Shown piece after piece: positions 21,129-29,574 of a stretch of DNA of 64,000 nt. Position 1 is the first letter of the stretch. The number at the start of each line of letters is the position of its first letter. The position numbers and the translations under genes are program-made. Source of the stretch: Pseudomonas citrullilanati (GTDB lineage Bacteria > Pseudomonadota > Gammaproteobacteria > Pseudomonadales > Pseudomonadaceae); contig NZ_JAUQOP010000002.1 of NCBI RefSeq assembly GCF_030580855.1, forward strand, positions 186,001-250,000. The letters run 5' to 3'. The notes under the pieces are model-generated. The model was not told the origin of the DNA, ran no database searches, and was given only the letters and a program-made list of their open reading frames with translations.

Positions 21129-21470
21129 TCACTTTTTCAACGCGTCATGGGCCTCCAGTGCCCGCAGGGAGTAGATGTAGGCCGCGCCCGCATTCAGGGA
21201 GACCGCCGTGGCCAGGGTGGCGGCGATTTCTTCGCGGGTGGCGCCGGCCTTGATGGCGGCATCGGTGTGCACGCCGATGCACCCGTCGCAGCGAGTGGTG
21301 ATCGCCACCGCGATGGAGATCAGCTCGCGGGTCTTGGCGTCGAGTACGTTGTTCTCGGCGGCGGCTTCATCCAGGGCCATGTAGGCCTTGACCATCTTCG
21401 GGTTGCTTTTGCCCAGGGCGCCGAAGGCGGACTTGATGGTGGGCAGCAGTTCGGACCAGTTATTGAACAT
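21129..21470 (-). CDS. Carboxymuconolactone decarboxylase/AhpD-like protein
   Basis: A 113-aa CMD-family protein with the AhpD-type redox motif C-D-G-C-I-G-V-H (C61, C64, H68), suggesting disulfide or peroxidase chemistry rather than lactone decarboxylation. The start at 21470 follows GAGGAG. The gene is convergent with the GlxA regulator, and the acylase gene follows on the same strand after about 100 bases. The substrate is unknown. Confidence 0.87.
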   Translation of the reverse strand: MFNNWSELLPTIKSAFGALGKSNPKMVKAYMALDEAAAENNVLDAKTRELISIAVAITTRCDGCIGVHTDAAIKAGATREEIAATLATAVSLNAGAAYIYSLRALEAHDALKK

Positions 21471-21574
21471 TGCGTTGACTCCTCAAGAAGGGGACGGGGG
21501 TGTTGAACCTTGTAGTCTTGACCATCCTTGGCGAACAAGCGCGTGGGCGCTGAAAAAAACAGCCCCCCTGGCCG

Positions 21575-23980
21575 TCAAGGCGCCCGGGCCGGCAGCAACT
21601 TGAGCGTGCCGTGGGTGTTGGCCGTGACTTCTTCCTCGGCCAGGTGCGCCTGGTGATACAACCCCTCGATGTACGCCTCGGCCTGGTCTTCGTAATGCTT
21701 GTCGAATGGCACGCCGCTCTGGCCGACAGGGTTGATGGTGACACTGTGGCTCGGGTCGGCGAAGTCGATGATGCGCCGGGTGGATGGCCCGTAGGTCACC
21801 GGCCAGGGCGCGGGGCCGATCCGGGCGGAAAGGTTGTTGGGGACCTCATGCGTACCCGGTGCCGCAAACGGACCGACGTTGAAGAGCCGGTCCAGGGGCT
21901 TTTGCTGGCCCAGTGGGTGACCGTGGACCAGGGTGTGGGCCTTGCCCCATTGCCACTGGCTGGCATCCTCGCCCAGGGTGGCCTTGAGGTGGGCGATGCT
22001 TTTGCGCCAGGCGATGTTCACGATGTCGGCGCGGGTTTCGGTGCCCAGCGTGGAGCGATCATCCCACCAGGGTGAATCCGCCGAGGCCGCCAGGCGTGGC
22101 AGGGCGGCGTCGATGACCCGGGTCGACAACGCCGTGTCGAAGAAACCGTCGCCCAGTTCATCGCGCAGCGCCGCATCGGCCAGGTTGAACAGGAACTGGT
22201 TGAACAGCGTGGCGCTGATGGAATCGAGCGGGTAATCGCCGGGCCATTGGGCCAGCTGCTCCACCCATTTGCGTTCCTGCGGGTCGCTGACCCCCTCGCG
22301 CAGCGCCGGCAACAATGGCGCGAGCAGGCGAGGGCCGTAGGCGGTGGTCGTGCCCAGTTGCAGTTTCTGGGTGGTCTCGATGTCCCACTTTGCCTGTTTG
22401 TCGCTGAGCTGCTGGTTCAACTGCTGGCCGCGGTCGGCGAGGTTGTAGTAGCCCGGGATCTCGATGCCGCTGGCCGCCACCGGCTGGACGTTGGCCGAAA
22501 GGATATAGCCGCGCGCCGGGTTCTCTTCCTGCGGATTGCTGCTGAAGGGGTAGAACCCGTCCTTTTCCGCCTCGGCGCTGCTGCCGTCGAGCATGAACCC
22601 GGGTTTCACGCCGCTCGGCCGCCTGGGCAACTGCGCGGCGGCCCACCAGCCGATATCGCCCTTGGCGTTGGCCCAGACGACGTTCAGCCCCGGTGCGTGG
22701 ATCTTGGCCGAGGCACCGCGCGCCTTGGCGAGGGTGTCGGCGCGGTTGAGCTGGTAGAAGGCTTCGAGGATCGGGTTGCGGCTCTCCAGGAAACCCCACC
22801 ACATCGCCACCGGGGTCTTGCCGGCGTTGGCACCGAGGGCATCGTTGACGATCGGCCCATGGGGCGACTGGCGCAGCACCAGTGTCACCGGTGCCTGGCC
22901 CTTGACCGCGATCTGCTGTTCGCTGCGGGTCATGTTCACCCACCGGTCGCGGTACCAGACCTGTTCGGGATTGTCCGGGTTGACCTTTTCGGCAATCAGG
23001 TCCAGGTCATCGTTCTGGAACATGGTGATGCTCCAGCCGAAATCCTTGTTCATGCCCAGCGTCGCGAAGGGCATCAGCGCCTGGTAATGCCCGTAGAGTT
23101 CGAAACCGGGTGCCGACAGGTGCGCCTCGTACCACACCGAGGGCGCGGAGAAGCGAATGTGCGGGTCGCCCGCCAGCAACGGCTTGCCGCTGTGGGTGCG
23201 GCTGCCGGAGACCGCCCAGGCGTTGCTGCCTTCGAACTGCGGCAGGCCGTTTTCGCCCAGGGCCTGTTCGCTCTGGCCGGCCAGGGCGTTGAGGGCTTGC
23301 CAGTCGGCGGCGGCCAGGGGCAAGCCCGCCTTGCGCCCGTCGCCGAGCGCGCCCTGGGGTTGCCAATCGAGGTCGAAAATATCCAGGTAGCGGGCGCCCA
23401 GTTGGTCGCGCACATAGGTCAACAACGGTTCGGTGCGAAAGGCCGCGGCGAAGCTGTAGGCCATGTAGCCGGTGATGCTCACGGTGTCTTCGGCGGTGAA
23501 CGGGCGCTTGGGAATACCCAGCACGTCGAACTCCAGTGGCCGGGCGTGGCTGTCCTGGTAAAGATTGATGCCGTCCAGGTAGGCCTGTATCGCGATCCAC
23601 GCCGGGGCTTGCGGATCCTGCTCCGCCACATAGCGCGCGGCCCGCTCGCGGATCCGCAGGCTGCGCATCAGCTTGTCGGTGTCGAGCAGTTTCGGCCCCA
23701 GCACCTCGGCCAGCTCGCCACGGGCGAGGCGCCGCATGATCTCCATCTGGAACAGTCGGTCCTGGGCGTGGACATAGCCGAGGGCGCGGTACAGGTCGGT
23801 TTCATTCTCGGCGCGGATGTGCGGCACGCCACGCTCGTCGTAGCGCACGGTCACCGAGCCCTGCAGGCCTTGCAACTGCACGGTGCCCTGGCGGGTGGGC
23901 TGCTTGCTGTAGAGGTAGCCGCCGGCGACGATGACCGCAGTGACGACCAGTGACAGGAAGGCAACGAGGGTGCGTTTCAT
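21575..23980 (-). CDS. Penicillin acylase-family Ntn hydrolase, HacB-like (AHL acylase candidate)
   Basis: Exported amidase made as a precursor of 801 aa that self-cleaves. An N-terminal membrane/signal segment (residues 5-22) precedes the alpha chain. The beta chain would begin at S252 in G-S-N-A-W, the nucleophile of the family. GVPHIRAENETDLYRALGYVHAQDRLFQME is the usual alpha-chain signature (residues about 51-80). In P. aeruginosa the AHL acylase HacB (PA0305) lies directly downstream of spuH (PA0304). Here an orthologous position is seen with three genes in between, which favours HacB over PvdQ or QuiP. The substrate is inferred. Confidence 0.85.
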   Translation of the reverse strand: MKRTLVAFLSLVVTAVIVAGGYLYSKQPTRQGTVQLQGLQGSVTVRYDERGVPHIRAENETDLYRALGYVHAQDRLFQMEIMRRLARGELAEVLGPKLLDTDKLMRSLRIRERAARYVAEQDPQAPAWIAIQAYLDGINLYQDSHARPLEFDVLGIPKRPFTAEDTVSITGYMAYSFAAAFRTEPLLTYVRDQLGARYLDIFDLDWQPQGALGDGRKAGLPLAAADWQALNALAGQSEQALGENGLPQFEGSNAWAVSGSRTHSGKPLLAGDPHIRFSAPSVWYEAHLSAPGFELYGHYQALMPFATLGMNKDFGWSITMFQNDDLDLIAEKVNPDNPEQVWYRDRWVNMTRSEQQIAVKGQAPVTLVLRQSPHGPIVNDALGANAGKTPVAMWWGFLESRNPILEAFYQLNRADTLAKARGASAKIHAPGLNVVWANAKGDIGWWAAAQLPRRPSGVKPGFMLDGSSAEAEKDGFYPFSSNPQEENPARGYILSANVQPVAASGIEIPGYYNLADRGQQLNQQLSDKQAKWDIETTQKLQLGTTTAYGPRLLAPLLPALREGVSDPQERKWVEQLAQWPGDYPLDSISATLFNQFLFNLADAALRDELGDGFFDTALSTRVIDAALPRLAASADSPWWDDRSTLGTETRADIVNIAWRKSIAHLKATLGEDASQWQWGKAHTLVHGHPLGQQKPLDRLFNVGPFAAPGTHEVPNNLSARIGPAPWPVTYGPSTRRIIDFADPSHSVTINPVGQSGVPFDKHYEDQAEAYIEGLYHQAHLAEEEVTANTHGTLKLLPARAP

Positions 23981-24327
23981 GGTGAGTCCTTATTCGGGTG
24001 ACAGCGTTCCATCGTCTCGCTGTTGGTTGCCTGTTTAGCATAGGGTCGCTTCCTGGCGCATCGTCCATTGGAGGGATTTTCTCCAGAGGGCCCGCGAGCC
24101 GGCGTGTGGGCGCTGGAAAATCTCGGACAGCGAGCGGCGACCGATCCCAGGCCTGGCAAGGCTATCGTCGATGGCTGAAGCAATCACCCCGAGCCGTCGT
24201 CGAGGTGCAAGGGATGTCAGTCGGCGTGTGTCAGGAGGGCCGGCCGCAGGAGGTTCCCGCGACCGGTGATGGGAGGGAGGTTTCAGTCGGTGATCGCCGA
24301 GCCATCGAAGGATGGCCCGGCGGGTTC
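23981..24327. other. Gene-free gap between the acylase and effector genes
   Basis: These 347 bases hold no supported gene. The acylase promoter must lie at the left end. At the right end a stem with GAAG loop (about 24296-24306 against 24311-24321) may end the effector transcript, but it has no T-run. No integrase, IS end or tRNA that would mark an island boundary is visible. Confidence 0.6.
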
Positions 24328-26442
24328 TCAGCTTGGCCGGGTGGTAGGTGCCGGTTCGTTGGACGGCCCGCCCTTGGCTGGCGCTTCGCCTCGTTCGGCC
24401 AGCTCCATCGTGTCGCCACCGCCGGTCTCCTTGGGCCGTGTCGTCACGCTCTTGATCCACTCTGCACCCACGTTAAGCCCGGCGACCGTGGCTTGCGGGA
24501 CCAGTTGGGACGCGCCGCGAGTGACGTGGTAGGCGTTCTCGGCGACGCGTCTCGCACCCGGGGGTTGGGTATGGGGCAGGGTGTCCCGGTTTGGGTTCGT
24601 GACGTTCTGCCACGGGACGTTCGCGCGTGCGGTCAAGTCGTCGGTGCCGTCGTTCAGCGCTTTGTTTTCCAGCGGTGCCGCCACGCTGTTGGCGAAGAAT
24701 GGCAGCAGGGTCAGGCCCGACGAGAAGAACGTCGTGATGATCTGCTGCATTTTTTCCAGCGTCTCGGCATCTTCCCCTGGCGCAGCGGCGTCTCCCACGG
24801 CGGTGCGCATGGTAATGCCTGCACCGACGCCAACGATTCGGTTGGCATAGTCACTGATATTGGTCATGTTGATCGGAAGCACTTTGCTCGATTCGGCAAG
24901 TGCCTTGGGCAGGAGCTCTTTCCATTCGCGGGTTTCGTTCTTGACCCGATAGGTTGGGATCTTCTCGTCACCGTGGGTTTGGGAGTACTTGGCCACTGCC
25001 TGGCCGCCAGCCATGAAAGCGCCGCCGACGGCGGAAGCCAGGCTACGGGCGCCGATGCCCGAAGCATTCACGCTGGAGAATTGATTCAAGGCTTCGCGTA
25101 CCGCGTGGGCCGCACCGAAAGCGAGGTAGCCGGTGAAGTCGCCGCTGATGGTGCCAAAGTTATTGGCGTTTTGTTTGAGCAGGAAACCGGTGCGCTTGTC
25201 TTCCTGCGTCCTGTCGAGCGTCTCGCGTTGAGGGTTGGCGACCCGTCGGCCATCCACCGTGACCGTCTGCAGGGCCTTGGGGTACACCGCCAGCGGATCA
25301 ACCTTCTCCAGGCCACTGCCGATGGTTTTATCGACGATGGTCTGGATGATCGGACGAGCGCTGTCGCTGACCACTTTATGGGCCGCTCCCAGGACGGCCG
25401 ATGTACCCGCGGCATGGGCTGCGAGGTGTGTACCGGCGAGCTGCTCGTCGATCGCTGCGGTGCTGGCACCGAAGTGCGCCGAGGAGGCGAAGCCTTGCGG
25501 GATGCCCGCATCGGCAAATACCGCCAGCCCTGTCAGGAATCCGCTATGGGTCTTGAGGTCAGCGACATAGTCCTGGCGACCGACGTTCTTCAGTGCCGTG
25601 TCCAGCACTTCGTTTTTCTTCGTCGCAGTCGCCAGTTCGCTGGGTTTGTCATCCTCCTTTTCCACCAACTCTTCGAACTCCACCTGAACCTTGATCAGTT
25701 GGTTCAGTTCGGAAGTCGCCTGGTCCCGTTCGGGCTGGGACAGACTCTCGTTGTTCATCGCACTGCGCGCATGCTCGATGCGGCTTTCCATGAAGGTATT
25801 CAAGCGCGTGGGCAGCTCTTGCGTCATGGCGTGCATGACACCTTTGGCGTAACCGCGGAAGGCTGCATGGCTGCTTTGCAGATTCGTACGATCCTCGCCT
25901 TCCGGGGTGTTTTCGATGACTTCCTGGCACAACGAATGGTAGGCGCCGAGGGTATCGCCCACTCGCCCGCAGTGTTTGTCCCAGACGGCCTTGAAACCGC
26001 CGTCTTCTTTCTTGTCCTTGTCGCTCTTGCCCAGGTATTCGTTGAAGTCCTTGACGAACTCGACGGTTTCTTCCTGGCCCGACAGCATCGGGTGGGGGGT
26101 ACCGCCGAGTTCGACCAGCTGCTTCTGTACATCCTGGTAGCTGGTCCCTGGCGCGAAGCCCAGGATCTTGGCCTCCAGGCTCATATGCTCACGTGCATAG
26201 CCGATGGGGTCGCTGTCGGGGTTTCGCTTGCCGAGGGTGTTGACCATCCCTGTCAGGCGCTGTTGCCGGGTCCTGAGGGTCTGTTGGGTCGTATCGCTCG
26301 GTTTTCCTTCGAAGTGATACGGGACCAGCGGCGTGGTGGAAGGACGGACCTGGCCGGACAGGCTGGTCCCTATCGGCGTGATTCGGTCGTCCTGGGGCAA
26401 CGCCGCCGAGCTTGTGCTTCGTCCTACGGATAAATCTGGCAT
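24328..26442 (-). CDS. hopM1: HopM1-family type III effector (RopM-like)
   Basis: Predicted effector injected into plant or other eukaryotic cells. The 704-aa length matches P. syringae HopM1 (about 712). Two conserved stretches identify the family: a central GYLAFGAAHAVREALNQ...GARSLASAVGGAF (like AYSAFGGSQAVRQ...SARALASGFGGA) and a C-terminal NPNRDTLPHT...RRVAENAYHVTRGA. The N-terminus is Ser/Thr/Pro-rich, as in secretion signals. HopM1 acts on trafficking/immune ARF-GEFs in plants, and a homologue called RopM is known in P. fluorescens Q8r1-96. It starts 11 bases after its chaperone gene with AGGAG, under the hrp box at 26992. Confidence 0.87.
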   Translation of the reverse strand: MPDLSVGRSTSSAALPQDDRITPIGTSLSGQVRPSTTPLVPYHFEGKPSDTTQQTLRTRQQRLTGMVNTLGKRNPDSDPIGYAREHMSLEAKILGFAPGTSYQDVQKQLVELGGTPHPMLSGQEETVEFVKDFNEYLGKSDKDKKEDGGFKAVWDKHCGRVGDTLGAYHSLCQEVIENTPEGEDRTNLQSSHAAFRGYAKGVMHAMTQELPTRLNTFMESRIEHARSAMNNESLSQPERDQATSELNQLIKVQVEFEELVEKEDDKPSELATATKKNEVLDTALKNVGRQDYVADLKTHSGFLTGLAVFADAGIPQGFASSAHFGASTAAIDEQLAGTHLAAHAAGTSAVLGAAHKVVSDSARPIIQTIVDKTIGSGLEKVDPLAVYPKALQTVTVDGRRVANPQRETLDRTQEDKRTGFLLKQNANNFGTISGDFTGYLAFGAAHAVREALNQFSSVNASGIGARSLASAVGGAFMAGGQAVAKYSQTHGDEKIPTYRVKNETREWKELLPKALAESSKVLPINMTNISDYANRIVGVGAGITMRTAVGDAAAPGEDAETLEKMQQIITTFFSSGLTLLPFFANSVAAPLENKALNDGTDDLTARANVPWQNVTNPNRDTLPHTQPPGARRVAENAYHVTRGASQLVPQATVAGLNVGAEWIKSVTTRPKETGGGDTMELAERGEAPAKGGPSNEPAPTTRPS

Positions 26443-26453
26443 GTCGCGCTCTC

Positions 26454-26942
26454 CTAGATTGACAGGGCGTTGTTCAGCCCGTTGCTGCGGTGGGTGGGTT
26501 TGTGCGGGGTGGCTTTGGCGGCGTCGTTCGGGCTGGGGCCGTCGAAGAAATAGCCCTCCCGCCAGATCAGCGCCATGTCGGCGATGCCGCCCATGAGCCC
26601 CAGCAGGCGTTCGGCCGTGAGGTTGTCCAGGGGCACGTGGCCGATCAGGATCACCAGTTCGCTGTCGCGGTTGTAGGACAGGGACGGGCAGAACGGCCCG
26701 CTCAGCAGGTAGAGATTGGTTTCCAGCAGCCGTTGCAGGACCGCTTCGCGATTGGCTGTCGGCAGCGGCCCGAAGCTGGCGTAGATGAACACGTCGCCTT
26801 CACCCACGCTGGGGGTGTGCTTGAGGGAAAAGTCGACCTCCTTGACCGACAGGTTCGCCTGTTCGTAGAACGCCGACGGGGTGGGAATCATCGTGAGGGC
26901 ACAGAGCTGATCGATCAGCTTGCAATAGGTGGGTGACGCCAT
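26454..26942 (-). CDS. shcM: Type III chaperone for the HopM1-like effector (ShcM-like)
   Basis: A 162-aa acidic CesT/ShcM-like chaperone. It has an N-terminal helix, a beta-rich core (GDVFIYASFGPLP...SELVILIGHVPL), the LLETNLYLLSG pattern typical of class I chaperones and a C-terminal helix. It lies just before and in the same transcript as the HopM1-family gene, as ShcM does in P. syringae. GAGGT precedes the ATG. It should keep the effector soluble and target it to the T3SS ATPase. Confidence 0.85.
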   Translation of the reverse strand: MASPTYCKLIDQLCALTMIPTPSAFYEQANLSVKEVDFSLKHTPSVGEGDVFIYASFGPLPTANREAVLQRLLETNLYLLSGPFCPSLSYNRDSELVILIGHVPLDNLTAERLLGLMGGIADMALIWREGYFFDGPSPNDAAKATPHKPTHRSNGLNNALSI

Positions 26943-26991
26943 GATTGACCTCGCATTGTCATCCAGGCGCGACGAGCGCCTGCTGCCCTCG

Positions 26992-27019
26992 TGAGTGACA
27001 CCGGCGGCATTTCGGTTCC
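26992..27019 (-). promoter_or_regulatory. hrp box of the chaperone/effector operon
   Basis: On the minus strand it reads GGAACC-N15-TCACTCA (GGTTCC at 27014-27019, TGAGTGA at 26992-26998). One base departs from the CCACNNA part of the HrpL consensus. It lies 50 bases before the chaperone start. Confidence 0.75.
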
Positions 27020-27046
27020 AACGCGCGTTGTCGTGCCGCCCGGGTG

Positions 27047-27075
27047 GGAACCGCCGGGCAGGGATCGGCCACCCA
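27047..27075 (+). promoter_or_regulatory. hrp box of the lytic transglycosylase gene
   Basis: GGAACC (27047-27052), N16, CCACCCA (27069-27075) is a perfect HrpL-type promoter. It lies 31 bases before the start at 27107 and is back-to-back with the effector-operon box. Confidence 0.9.
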
Positions 27076-27106
27076 TTGGCGCCACCTCATTCAAGGTTGA
27101 TCGCCC

Positions 27107-28231
27107 ATGTCCCGTTCACTTTCACGTTCGCCGGCCCTTCGCTTCGTCCCCCGGGGGTTGTCCATGTTGGCGATGGGGACCTTGCTGTACGGGTGCCAGC
27201 ACCTCGAACCCCAGTTGACCATCGGCGATCCTTCCGCCAACGAACCCTATCGGTCGCAACTGCGCTGGCGCACGCCGGCGCCGACGGACACGATCGTCCA
27301 GATCGACGAAGTGTCCGCCCAGGGCGACGGTAGCCTGTGGGCGCGCATGCGCCAGGGGTTTTCGTTGCAGGCCAAGACCCGGGGCGTGGCGCGCATCGAC
27401 GAGCAGCGCCGCTGGCTGATGGACCGCCCGGCCTTTCTCACCCAGACCGGGCGCGCCGGCAGTCGCTACCTGCACTTCATCGTCGGTGAGTTGAGCAAGC
27501 GCAACATGCCGCTGGAACTGGCCCTGTTGCCGGCCATCGAGAGTGGCTTCAACCCGAACGCGCAATCGCCCGCCCAAGCCATGGGCCTCTGGCAATTCGT
27601 CCCGGCCACGGGCCGCCGTTATCAGTTGCAGCAGCGCGCCGACTATGACGAGCGCCGGGATATTCCAGCCTCCACCCGCGCCGCCCTGGATTACCTGTCC
27701 TACCTGCACGACTACTTCGACGGCGACTGGCTGCTGGCGCTGGCCGCCTACAACGCCGGGGAAGGGCGCGTGCGCGATGCCATCACGCGTAACCAGGCCC
27801 GGGGCCTGGCGACCCACTATTGGGACCTGTCGCTGCCTGGCGAGACCCAGAACTACGTGCCACGGTTGCTGGCCCTGTCGCAGTTGGTGAATGCGCCCGC
27901 GGACTACGGCGTCGACCTGGTGCCCATTGCCGACCAGCCGTATTTCCAGATGCTTGCCCTGGCGCAGCCGGTGGACCTGGCGCACCTGGCGGCGCTGTCC
28001 GGTGTGCATGAGCGAGAACTGCGCATGCTCAATCCGGCGGGCCGAGGCCGGGCCAGTGGGCGCCTGCTGATGCCCATGGCGGCCTCGCGCCGACTGAGTG
28101 CGCAGCCGGACCTGATCGCCAGGGCCGCGCAACCCCGTGTGCCGGGCAACGAAGAGCAACGGGTCGCCGCGCCGGATACCGACGCGGTCGGGACGCAGGT
28201 CGCCGAAGCCAGCGTGCCCCCGGGAGCGTGA
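27107..28231 (+). CDS. hrpH: HrpH-like lytic transglycosylase (MltD type)
   Basis: Lipoprotein murein hydrolase of 374 aa with lipobox LLYGC (C30) and an SLT/GH23 domain (residues about 120-260). The catalytic Glu is E145 in PAIESGFNPNAQS, followed by AMGLWQFVPATGR and AAYNAGEGRV. A LysM-like or C-terminal substrate region follows. In P. syringae the equivalent HrpH (conserved effector locus ORF1) opens peptidoglycan for the T3SS or is itself translocated. The perfect hrp box upstream and its place beside HopM1/ShcM support that role. A downstream ATG at 27164 would give a shorter lipoprotein. Confidence 0.85.
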   Translation: MSRSLSRSPALRFVPRGLSMLAMGTLLYGCQHLEPQLTIGDPSANEPYRSQLRWRTPAPTDTIVQIDEVSAQGDGSLWARMRQGFSLQAKTRGVARIDEQRRWLMDRPAFLTQTGRAGSRYLHFIVGELSKRNMPLELALLPAIESGFNPNAQSPAQAMGLWQFVPATGRRYQLQQRADYDERRDIPASTRAALDYLSYLHDYFDGDWLLALAAYNAGEGRVRDAITRNQARGLATHYWDLSLPGETQNYVPRLLALSQLVNAPADYGVDLVPIADQPYFQMLALAQPVDLAHLAALSGVHERELRMLNPAGRGRASGRLLMPMAASRRLSAQPDLIARAAQPRVPGNEEQRVAAPDTDAVGTQVAEASVPPGA

Positions 28232-28274
28232 ACAACGCCCGCCCCTGCCCGGGGCGAGGCGCTGGCCAGGCCCG

Positions 28275-29432
28275 TTACAGGCAGGCCGTCGCGACGTTGG
28301 CCAACTGCCGCCCGCGGGGGTCCATCAAGACGTAGGAGCCGATGGTATTGCAGGCGAAGCCGAACGAGACACCGCGCTCCGGATCGGCAAAACCGACCGT
28401 GCCGCCGGCGCCCATGTGGCCGAAAGCCTCGCTGCCCATGCCATAGCTGCCGTTCGCCACGTTCGGCTGGTCGAGCATCACGCCCAGGCCGAAGCGCGCC
28501 GGGGTCTGGAGCGTCGGGTCGTACTCGGCGCTGTGTTCACGCAGCATTTCATTGAGCAGCGGCGATTCCAGCAAGCGCCCGTCGAGCAGGCCGGCGTAGA
28601 ACGTCGCCAGGCTGCGCGCGTTGCCGTGGCCATTGGCGGCCGGTTGGGTCATGCGTTTCCAGCCGGGTTCGTTGCTGCGTCCCAGCACCATCGGCGGGTT
28701 GGCGAAGGCCAGGGAACTCATGGCCGTCGGTTCGGTGAGCACGTCGTGGAGCACCCGGCCGAAGGCGTCGTCGTCGATGTCCTCCTTGGTCCGCGCCATG
28801 TAGGCACAGCGCGCCATGGTCGCGTCGTCGAGGCCGAGGTGAAAGTCCAGCCCCAGGGGCGCGGCCACCCGGCGGCAGATGCTTTGCGCAGGGGCCAGGC
28901 CATCCACCCGGCGCAGCAGTTCACCCAGGATCCAGCCGAACAGCAGCGGCGAATAGGTCTGCCGTTCGCCGGCGGCGGCCCAGGGTTGTTCACTGGCAAT
29001 CAGCTGCGCCATGGTGTCCCAGTCGTACAGGGTTTCCGGCGCCAACGGTGTGCGCAACGCCGGCAACCCGGCCCGGTGGCAGAGCACCTGGCGCAGGGTG
29101 ATCGAAGCCTTGCCGGCGTCGGCGAAGGCCGGCCAGTGCTCGCACAGCGGTGCATCCAAAGCCAGGCGGCCTTCGCCCACCAGTTGCATGATCGCCACTG
29201 CCGTGAAGGGCTTGGTGCAGGAGAACAGGTTGAGCAGGGTGTCGCGTTGCCAATGGCGCTCGGGTTCGGGCCCGGCCTGGCCGGCCCAGAGGTCGATGAC
29301 GGTGTCGCCGTCGATCTGCATGCACAGGGCGGCGCCGCGTTCGAAGGGGCTTTGCATCAGTTCGATAAAGGCCGCCCTGACCGGTTCGAAGCGAGGGTCG
29401 CAATGGCCATGGACTACGGGTGCGCGCGTCAT
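28275..29432 (-). CDS. Serine hydrolase, beta-lactamase/EstB-like esterase family
   Basis: A 385-aa class C beta-lactamase-fold hydrolase. The SxxK nucleophile motif is S71-C-T-K74 (LFSCTKPFTA), and the YxS motif is Y160-S-P. A conserved late HMGAGG-type loop (EAFGHMGAGGTVGFADPE) replaces KTG. There is no signal peptide, so it is cytoplasmic and esterase-like rather than an antibiotic resistance enzyme. It sits between the effector module and the T3SS. A degenerate hrp-box-like sequence lies 32 bases upstream. Its function is unknown. Confidence 0.85.
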   Translation of the reverse strand: MTRAPVVHGHCDPRFEPVRAAFIELMQSPFERGAALCMQIDGDTVIDLWAGQAGPEPERHWQRDTLLNLFSCTKPFTAVAIMQLVGEGRLALDAPLCEHWPAFADAGKASITLRQVLCHRAGLPALRTPLAPETLYDWDTMAQLIASEQPWAAAGERQTYSPLLFGWILGELLRRVDGLAPAQSICRRVAAPLGLDFHLGLDDATMARCAYMARTKEDIDDDAFGRVLHDVLTEPTAMSSLAFANPPMVLGRSNEPGWKRMTQPAANGHGNARSLATFYAGLLDGRLLESPLLNEMLREHSAEYDPTLQTPARFGLGVMLDQPNVANGSYGMGSEAFGHMGAGGTVGFADPERGVSFGFACNTIGSYVLMDPRGRQLANVATACL

Positions 29433-29463
29433 GTCAGCTCCAGGAATGGGGGAAGGTCACTCC

Positions 29464-29492
29464 TGAGTGAGCGCGGCGGTGTAAACGGTTCA
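29464..29492 (-). promoter_or_regulatory. Degenerate hrp-box-like sequence before the esterase gene
   Basis: On the minus strand it reads TGAACC-N16-TCACTCA, with the right spacing and position but two departures from the HrpL consensus, including the first -35 base. It is weak evidence only. Confidence 0.3.
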
Positions 29493-29574
29493 CCGGTTTG
29501 CGAGGCCTGGTCGATGGACCTTTTTCCCACGCCGGGCCACTCAGTGGCAACGAACCTGTCTTTGGAGCCTGCCC

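Noticed and set aside
22247-23953. A 568-codon plus-strand frame opposite the acylase gene
   Set aside because: It is antisense to a penicillin-acylase-family gene with an intact active site. No homology signal is visible.
21575-23980. Assignment of the acylase as PvdQ
   Set aside because: No pyoverdine genes are near. The position downstream of the spu cluster matches HacB instead.
23998-26433. An 811-codon plus-strand open frame opposite the HopM1-like gene
   Set aside because: It is antisense to a gene with clear family matches, has no ribosome site or known domain, and is the usual shadow in GC-rich DNA.
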